From an uncultured Methylococcaceae bacterium (GTDB lineage Bacteria > Pseudomonadota > Gammaproteobacteria > Methylococcales > Methylomonadaceae), in assembly GCA_903903365.1 (NCBI GenBank), contig CAIUYS010000261.1:1-19788 (forward strand): DNA of 19,788 nucleotides, in the 5' to 3' direction. The first letter of the stretch is position 1; every line of letters begins with the position of its first letter. The notes beneath the pieces are model-generated. The model saw nothing but the letters and a program-made list of their open reading frames with translations. It made no database searches and was not told the DNA's origin. Of this stretch, positions 16,054 through 19,788 are shown in pieces. A program made the translations under genes and the position numbers.

Positions 16054-17454
16054 TTAATCAACCACCTTGCCGCCGGTCACTTTCTGTTTGCCTTTAAGAC
16101 CAATGGCAAATTTAGTCAGGTATTCATTGGGTTTATTGCCGTCATAAACAATGCCGTCAATAAACTCGGCGCTGGGTGCTTTAAAGCCGGTTTCTTTATC
16201 GGAAGGAAAATCACCGGCCTTGGCTTTGCCTTCTGTAATTAAGGCTTTGGCGGCAGTCATGTAGATGTCGGGACGGTAGACTTTTTTGGCAATTTCCATA
16301 TACCAGGCATCCGGTTTTTGTTCGTTGATTTGTCCCCAGCGTCGCATTTGGGTTAGGCTCCATACTGCATCGCTGTAATAGGGATAAGAGCCGTTATAGC
16401 GTGAGAAAACATTGAAATCAGGCAAGGCGCGTTTGTCACCTTTTTCGTATTCAAAAGTGCCATTCATACTGTTGGCGATAACGTCATAGTCAGCGCCGAC
16501 ATACTGTTTTTGCGACAGCATTTCTACACCTTCATTACGATTTTTATTGTTCTCTGCATCCAGCCATAGTGACGCACGAATCAAGGCTTTGATGACCGCC
16601 AAGTGGGTGTTGGGGTTTTTATCCGACCATTCTTTGGTCACCCCAAAGATTTTTTCAGGAGTATTTTTCATTAGCTCGTAATCGCTGATGACCGGGACAC
16701 CGATACCTTTAAAAACGGCTTGCTGATTCCATGGTTCGCCGACGCAATAACCCACAATGGTGCCTGAATCCATGGTCGATGGCATTTGTGGCGGCGGCGT
16801 TACTGACAGCATCGCTTCGGCATCAATCTGGCCGGACGTGTCTTCAGGCGGCGCATAATATCCCGGCTTGATACCGCCCGCTGCCAACCAGTAACGTAGT
16901 TTCATGTTATGGGTGCCTACCGGAAAGGTCATCGCCATATTAAAAGGCTTGCCTGCATTTTTGTACTTTTCAAGCACCGGTTTTAAGGCGTCCGCTTTAA
17001 CCGGATGCACCGGCTTGCCATCCTGCATGGGGACTTGCGGTTTCATTTGTTTCCAGACATCATTGGATACGGTAATGGCATCGCCATTTAAAGTCATCGT
17101 GAAGGCACTGATAATGTCCGCTTTAGTGCCATAACCAATGGCGGTTCCAAACGGCAAGGTTGCCAGCATGTGTGCGCCATCCAGTTCGCCATTAATAACC
17201 CGGTCCAATAAAACCTTCCAGTTCGCTTGGGCTTCGAGTTGTACAGAAAGACCTTCGTCTTCAAAATAGCCTTTTTCAAAAGCAACGGCTAACGGTGCCA
17301 TATCGGTTAATTTGATAAAACCTAATTTCAGGCTTTCTTTTTCCAGCTTTTCAACGGCACCCACGCAGGATGCAAAGCTTAAAGTGGTAATGGCGGCTAC
17401 CGTTGACAGGGCTGTAACCAGTTTTTTAAGGGTCAGATTTCCAGGTTTTTTCAT
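16054..17454 (-). CDS. nrtA: Nitrate-binding protein of the ABC importer
   Basis: The solute-binding component that captures nitrate in the periplasm and delivers it to NrtB. The protein has 466 residues. The N-terminus MKKPGNLTLKKLVTALSTVA is a signal peptide. The end reads LSFASCVGA, so Cys30 could be a lipid-anchor site, though Phe at -3 is not ideal and cleavage after VGA is an alternative. The mature part has the family pattern: LKLGFIKLTDMAPLAVAFEKGYF near the start, FPVGTHNMKLRYWLAAGG and GYCVGEPWNQQAV in the centre. The ATG at 17454 is used. The frame stays open upstream but runs through the transcription terminator, so the longer version is rejected. The ribosome site is weak (AGGA 11 bases upstream, preceded by CCCCCC). 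It is the first gene after the ANTAR leader. Confidence 0.95.
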   Translation of the reverse strand: MKKPGNLTLKKLVTALSTVAAITTLSFASCVGAVEKLEKESLKLGFIKLTDMAPLAVAFEKGYFEDEGLSVQLEAQANWKVLLDRVINGELDGAHMLATLPFGTAIGYGTKADIISAFTMTLNGDAITVSNDVWKQMKPQVPMQDGKPVHPVKADALKPVLEKYKNAGKPFNMAMTFPVGTHNMKLRYWLAAGGIKPGYYAPPEDTSGQIDAEAMLSVTPPPQMPSTMDSGTIVGYCVGEPWNQQAVFKGIGVPVISDYELMKNTPEKIFGVTKEWSDKNPNTHLAVIKALIRASLWLDAENNKNRNEGVEMLSQKQYVGADYDVIANSMNGTFEYEKGDKRALPDFNVFSRYNGSYPYYSDAVWSLTQMRRWGQINEQKPDAWYMEIAKKVYRPDIYMTAAKALITEGKAKAGDFPSDKETGFKAPSAEFIDGIVYDGNKPNEYLTKFAIGLKGKQKVTGGKVVD

Positions 17455-17486
17455 GGGGGGCTTTATCCTATGCAGATATTCAAGGC

Positions 17487-17547
17487 AAAAAAAAAGCGTC
17501 GCAAACCCCCGTGTTAATAACAACACTTGGATTTAGTCGACGCCTTT
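17487..17547 (-). terminator. Intrinsic terminator in the nrtA leader (attenuator)
   Basis: On the minus strand GCGUCG (17543-17538) pairs with CGACGC (17501-17496), followed by nine U residues (17495-17487). The stem continues inward with AAAUCC/GGGUUU and GUGUU/AACAC around a GUUAUU loop, and outward by AAAG against the first U residues. It lies before the nrtA start, so it stops the operon unless overridden. Its position just after two ANTAR-type hairpins makes it the switch point for antitermination. Confidence 0.88.
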
Positions 17548-17554
17548 GTCTGGT

Positions 17555-17596
17555 GCTCAACGTTGAGCGGTAAATGGTGGCTCCTGCTTTGGAACC
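17555..17596 (-). promoter_or_regulatory. ANTAR-protein RNA target: two hexaloop hairpins
   Basis: P1 (17596-17579) is GGUUCC-AAAGCA-GGAGCC, a 6-bp stem with one G-U pair. After 10 bases, P2 (17568-17555) is GCUC-AACGUU-GAGC. Both loops have six bases with A at position 1 and G at position 4, the features known to be recognised by ANTAR-domain antiterminators. The tandem sits between the predicted transcription start and the leader terminator. With nasT upstream in the same region, the parsimonious reading is that NasT binds here and prevents termination, so that the nrtA-nasA operon is expressed only when the regulator is released. The structure was deduced by eye, not by folding software. 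Confidence 0.85.
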
Positions 17597-17610
17597 TCTG
17601 ATAATCTTAA

Positions 17611-17626
17611 AGCAAACGCTGTGCCA
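17611..17626 (-). promoter_or_regulatory. Sigma-54 promoter of the nrtA operon
   Basis: The minus strand reads TGGCAC-AGCGT-TTGCT, a 16/16 fit to the sigma-54 consensus TGGCAC-N5-TTGCW with the invariant GG and GC at -24/-12. The predicted start, about 12 bases downstream near 17600, falls just before hairpin P1, so the leader would begin with the ANTAR target. Control by NtrC under nitrogen limitation is the likely meaning. Confidence 0.85.
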
Positions 17627-17665
17627 AAAAAATAAATCAGTCTTTATTATTTAAAAAACACATAA

Positions 17666-17678
17666 AATCATTGGCTTG
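17666..17678 (+). promoter_or_regulatory. Possible IHF site upstream of the nrtA promoter
   Basis: AATCATTGGCTTG fits the IHF consensus WATCAANNNNTTR with one mismatch. It lies about 66-78 bp upstream of the predicted start, where IHF commonly bends DNA between a sigma-54 promoter and its enhancer. The region is A/T-rich, so a chance match is possible. A weak hairpin (AACACA/TGTGTT, 17657-17682) overlaps it and could instead help end the upstream transcript. Confidence 0.35.
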
Positions 17679-17755
17679 TGTTGTTTTTTATGAAAAAGGG
17701 GCGGTTGATAATTGGCCTTATGAGCAGCGAAAATGGATGGCTGCGCTCTAGTAAT

Positions 17756-17771
17756 GTGCGCATTTTGCACC
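17756..17771. promoter_or_regulatory. Dyad with an NtrC-like half-site upstream of nrtA
   Basis: GTGC-N7-GCAC forms a dyad at 17756-17770, and on the minus strand the adjoining sequence reads TTGGTGCA, a good NtrC half-site. It lies about 160 bp upstream of the predicted start, a usual enhancer position. The two halves face the opposite way from the standard GCAC-N7-GTGC site, so it is a weak candidate. Next to it, TAAGAACC occurs twice in tandem (17775-17790). Confidence 0.3.
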
Positions 17772-17806
17772 AAATAAGAACCTAAGAACCTTTTTAATGC
17801 GTTAAC

Positions 17807-18730
17807 CTAAAACAAAAAACTGACAATGGCTTTTAATCGGCCCTTTTCTATGACGGGTATGGCCAGCATACTGCTCAGGCTATCCAGTTCGGGGTTGTAA
17901 TCAGGTTCATGATTGCCCGTGATGATGGGCATTCCGGTCAGCCAGACGCGCCCGAGTGCGCCCACGCCTTTGTCAACTGTCAGGGTTTCAAATATTTCCG
18001 CCAGATCATTGCTGTTTTTACTATAACCCTGTTGGCAGATGAGTTGTTTATCGTGTGGGTTTGGAATCCAAATTTGGATGCGTTTGGCAATAGGCGTCGC
18101 TTTAGCGGAAAGAAAAGTCATAAAGTAAGGCTGTTCGGGGTTGTCAGAAACCGGAATGCCAATGCCCATACTAATGCCGGCCTCTTTTGCATCACCCGCT
18201 CTGATAAACGTATCGGCCTTGCTGATATCATCAATAAGAATGGGCAGACCCGACTCCCAGGCCAGACCGGCGAGTCCTTGACCTTTAGAAATATTAACTT
18301 GTCTTGAAATGGCTTCAAAGTGTTGCAGCGTGCCGTAATAACCGTCCATCACGCTAAGTTTGTTGTCCGATGCCGACTGGGTACGCCACACTTCGATAGC
18401 CCCTGCATGATCCTCGTCATCGCCGCATAAAAAAACGACAACAGCCATCAGAAAGTCACCGGAAAAAACGGGTATGGCAATGCCGCACGTTAGCCCCGCA
18501 TTTTTTGCGGCAGCGGTTCGCTTAAAATAAGAGTGTTCAAATTTTGTCAGTACAATCGGATGGCCTTCTGCCCAAGCCTTTCCAGGCAAGCCTTCATTGT
18601 AGGCAAACGTTTGATGCTCACTATCGGCTTTAAAAGCGATTAACTCGCCATATAACCCAGAGCCAAATTCCAGTTGGGTCCGGTCTTTGTCTGGAATCCA
18701 TATTTCAGTGACTTTAATAAAGGTTTTCAT
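17807..18730 (-). CDS. Triple-GAF-domain protein, putative sensor partner of NasT
   Basis: A soluble 307-residue protein with no signal peptide or membrane segment, made of three tandem GAF-like repeats (about 7-103, 111-209, 216-307). Each repeat starts with a strand like EIWIPD, EVWRTQ or QIWIPN. Each carries a G-x-x-W-x-x-G-x-P-I type motif (GLPGKAWAEGHPIVL, GLAGLAWESGLPILI, GALGRVWLTGMPIIT). The first two also share an AKxAGxxxGIxIPV segment. No output domain (kinase, cyclase, DNA- or RNA-binding) is present. It sits 26 bp after nasT and directly before the nrtA leader, where other bacteria have NasS, the nitrate-sensing inhibitor of NasT. I infer that it senses a small molecule, perhaps nitrate, and controls NasT by contact. 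The ligand is unknown. The start at 18730 is the first ATG of the domain; its ribosome site is weak. Confidence 0.85.
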   Translation of the reverse strand: MKTFIKVTEIWIPDKDRTQLEFGSGLYGELIAFKADSEHQTFAYNEGLPGKAWAEGHPIVLTKFEHSYFKRTAAAKNAGLTCGIAIPVFSGDFLMAVVVFLCGDDEDHAGAIEVWRTQSASDNKLSVMDGYYGTLQHFEAISRQVNISKGQGLAGLAWESGLPILIDDISKADTFIRAGDAKEAGISMGIGIPVSDNPEQPYFMTFLSAKATPIAKRIQIWIPNPHDKQLICQQGYSKNSNDLAEIFETLTVDKGVGALGRVWLTGMPIITGNHEPDYNPELDSLSSMLAIPVIEKGRLKAIVSFLF

Positions 18731-18756
18731 GGTTCTTTGCAGGAGTTAAGGCTTTT

Positions 18757-19332
18757 TTATTTAAATAATTCTGACATGGCAATTACGTTTTTAGCCATTT
18801 CGCCCAAGGTAATATTTCTATCCATCGCCAACTTTCTAAGCGTATGGTAAGCCTCGTCTTCGGTAAAGTTTTGGGTTTTGATTAAAATGGCTTTGGCCCT
18901 ATCCATCTGTTTTCGGTCTTCAAGTTTTGCACACGCATCTTCCAGGGCAATTTTGAGCGCTTGCTGATGTTTAAAGCGGGCGATAGCTACAGCAATAATC
19001 GTGTTAAGCCGCTTGTACTCAAGACCATCGACTATAAAAGCACTAATCTCAGATTTAATGGCCTGATTAATGGTGTCGATATTATCGTCACTGGCAAACA
19101 TAATGACCGGTAACGCAGCTTGATTATTAAGCGTTTGCAGGTCAGTCAGTAATTTTTTAGAGGGGGTATCCAGATTAAAGATAATGATATCCGGGGTAAT
19201 TTCCTTGATAAGTGCTAAAAACGCCGGCGTGTGCCGGGTTACAAAAAGCTTGTAACCATGATCTTCAAGGCTGTTTGCCAGCAACGTATTATCAAGATCG
19301 CTTTCAATCAATAATACATTAAGCCTATTCAT
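18757..19332 (-). CDS. nasT: NasT-type antiterminator: degenerate receiver plus ANTAR domain
   Basis: An RNA-binding antiterminator of 191 residues. Residues 4-118 form a receiver-like domain (LNVLLIES, PDIIIFNLDTPS, AVAIARF). A helical linker leads to the ANTAR domain at about 132-188, with RKQMDRAKAILI and the EDEAYHTLRKLAMDRN signature. The expected phosphoacceptor Asp is Asn53, the conserved Thr/Ser is Ala80 and the usual Lys is Asp102, so phosphorylation control is unlikely; contact with a partner protein is expected, as for NasT with NasS. Its probable target is the hairpin pair at 17555-17596. The ATG at 19332 is chosen because it begins the receiver; an in-frame ATG at 19392 would add 20 residues encoded over a perfect palindrome. 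Confidence 0.92.
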   Translation of the reverse strand: MNRLNVLLIESDLDNTLLANSLEDHGYKLFVTRHTPAFLALIKEITPDIIIFNLDTPSKKLLTDLQTLNNQAALPVIMFASDDNIDTINQAIKSEISAFIVDGLEYKRLNTIIAVAIARFKHQQALKIALEDACAKLEDRKQMDRAKAILIKTQNFTEDEAYHTLRKLAMDRNITLGEMAKNVIAMSELFK

Positions 19333-19367
19333 GAGAGTACGGGTAGCCAGTGTTTTTATAAAAGGGG

Positions 19368-19383
19368 CGTTGGTGCACCAACG
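19368..19383. promoter_or_regulatory. Perfect 16-bp palindrome in the nasT leader
   Basis: CGTTGGTGCACCAACG is fully self-complementary. It lies between the predicted sigma-54 start (near 19407) and the nasT ATG, at about +24 to +39. It contains TTGGTGCA, also found upstream of nrtA on the minus strand (17764-17771). It could be a dimeric protein's operator or an RNA hairpin. Confidence 0.5.
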
Positions 19384-19417
19384 ATATTGCATTTGAAGCT
19401 GTGTTTATATTTAACGA

Positions 19418-19433
19418 AGCAGCTATTGTGCCA
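19418..19433 (-). promoter_or_regulatory. Sigma-54 promoter of nasT
   Basis: The minus strand reads TGGCAC-AATAG-CTGCT, a 15/16 fit to the sigma-54 consensus with invariant GG and GC correctly spaced. The predicted start is near 19407, giving a leader of about 75 bases to the nasT ATG at 19332. It probably drives nasT and the GAF gene together. Confidence 0.75.
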
Positions 19434-19480
19434 GTCTGGTTAAAATAAGTTGGGTGTGTTTTTTATTCAATAATTATAAG

Positions 19481-19500
19481 CGGTTATGAGGCACTAACCG
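19481..19500. promoter_or_regulatory. Dyad upstream of the nasT promoter
   Basis: CGGTTA-N8-TAACCG is a perfect 6-bp dyad about 75-95 bp upstream of the predicted nasT start. It may be a regulator site; the protein is unknown. Confidence 0.35.
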
Positions 19501-19540
19501 GACAAAGGATTGATAGGGCGAGTTGGAAACGAGTAAGAGT

Positions 19541-19557
19541 TGCGCCTTAGTGGTGCG
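19541..19557. promoter_or_regulatory. NtrC-like enhancer site upstream of nasT
   Basis: TGCGCC-TTAGT-GGTGCG matches the NtrC consensus TGCACC-N5-GGTGCA at 10 of 12 defined positions, with correct half-site order and spacing. It is centred about 140 bp upstream of the predicted sigma-54 start, a typical enhancer distance. Confidence 0.6.
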
Positions 19558-19587
19558 TAAAGGCGTGTCTATTGAGGCAAGTGGTTG

Positions 19588-19615
19588 GTAGGGGCAGAAG
19601 ATATTCTGCCCGTAC
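19588..19615. repeat. Small palindromic repeat, GGGCAGAA/TTCTGCCC
   Basis: A perfect 8-bp stem with a 4-base loop (19592-19611), bordered by GTA and TAC. It resembles the GTAGGGGC palindrome at 4307-4353 in its outer arm and is probably a related extragenic palindrome. Confidence 0.55.
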
Positions 19616-19622
19616 TACGTGC

Positions 19623-19670
19623 GTTTAAACAAACGGCACTAAAGTCAAGCCTCTCCGAAAGTGCGTTGAT
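19623..19670 (+). repeat. Right copy of the flanking repeats
   Basis: GTTTAAACAAACG (19623-19635) repeats the outer end of the inverted repeats of the 377-bp element. It is followed at 19640-19670 by the second copy of the 31-bp repeat at 4136-4166 (26/31, same orientation). The pieces occur on both sides of the nitrate cluster. Confidence 0.6.
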
Positions 19671-19788
19671 AATTTATGCATTACCGCTATGATCGCCCTG
19701 ATACCATTGAGCATCAGGAGCCATTTGCGCTGTAACGCTTTCCAGATTCACGGGCGAAAAAGGGGTGGGTATTTCGTCTCAAAATATT
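19671..19788. other. Window-edge stretch without a supportable gene
   Basis: On the minus strand two frames stay open for roughly 25-35 codons and end near 19672 and 19710, so the 3' end of a gene entering from the right is possible. No recognisable motif decides it. Confidence 0.3.

Noticed and set aside
17455..17526. Extension of nrtA by 24 residues upstream of 17454
   Set aside because: The extension runs through the terminator hairpin and its U-tract and precedes a clean signal peptide; the conserved protein starts at 17454.
17756..17770. A full NtrC site upstream of nrtA
   Set aside because: The dyad is GTGC-N7-GCAC, the reverse of the GCAC-N7-GTGC order in the consensus, so only a half-site is claimed.
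17807..18730. Calling the GAF-repeat protein NasS
   Set aside because: NasS is an NrtA-like binding-protein fold of about 400 residues; this protein has three internal GAF-type repeats and no NrtA similarity.
19671..19788. 3' end of a gene entering from the right
   Set aside because: Two competing minus-strand frames are open and neither carries a recognisable motif.

Overview
The window looks like chromosomal DNA from a Gram-negative gammaproteobacterium of moderate G+C. It has a type II secretion accessory pair, a TonB-type protein, an outer-membrane porin and sigma-54 promoter motifs. The gene style and repeat content remind me of a Methylococcales methanotroph, but that is an impression the sequence alone cannot prove.

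Left part (1-4125, + strand): a REP-like palindromic repeat, then gspA (ExeA-type ATPase with a C-terminal peptidoglycan-binding domain) and gspB two bases later. After these come a decayed IS110-family transposase fragment on the minus strand and a TonB-family protein. A repeat-rich gap (4126-4895) follows. It holds nested palindromes and a 377-bp element with about 41-bp terminal inverted repeats that ends only 22 bp past the nitrate reductase stop codon.

Main part (4896-19433, all minus strand): a complete nitrate uptake and assimilation system. Read 5' to 3' on the minus strand the order is nasT (ANTAR antiterminator), a triple-GAF protein, a 5' leader, nrtA (binding protein), nrtB (permease), nrtCD (two ATPases in one chain), an alginate-export-family porin, nirB, nirD, a NirB-like flavoprotein reductase and nasA. 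Nitrate would pass the porin, be captured by NrtA, be imported by NrtB/NrtCD, be reduced to nitrite by NasA fed by the flavoprotein, and then to ammonium by NirBD.

Regulation is readable directly. A 16/16 match to the sigma-54 consensus (17611-17626) precedes nrtA. Its predicted transcript starts a few bases before two hairpins with hexanucleotide loops carrying A at position 1 and G at position 4, the known ANTAR-protein RNA target. These are followed by an intrinsic terminator with nine U residues ahead of the nrtA start. A second sigma-54 promoter (15/16) with an NtrC-like enhancer about 140 bp upstream precedes nasT. Nitrogen limitation (NtrC/sigma-54) therefore probably controls both regulator and target, and a NasT-type antiterminator adds a second, probably nitrate-dependent, checkpoint.

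The most unusual point is the partner gene. NasT is normally paired with NasS, a nitrate-binding NrtA-like sensor. Here that position holds a protein made of three tandem GAF repeats, which may be an alternative sensor. The nasT receiver also lacks the canonical phosphoacceptor aspartate. A 31-bp repeat lies in the same orientation on both sides of the nitrate cluster.
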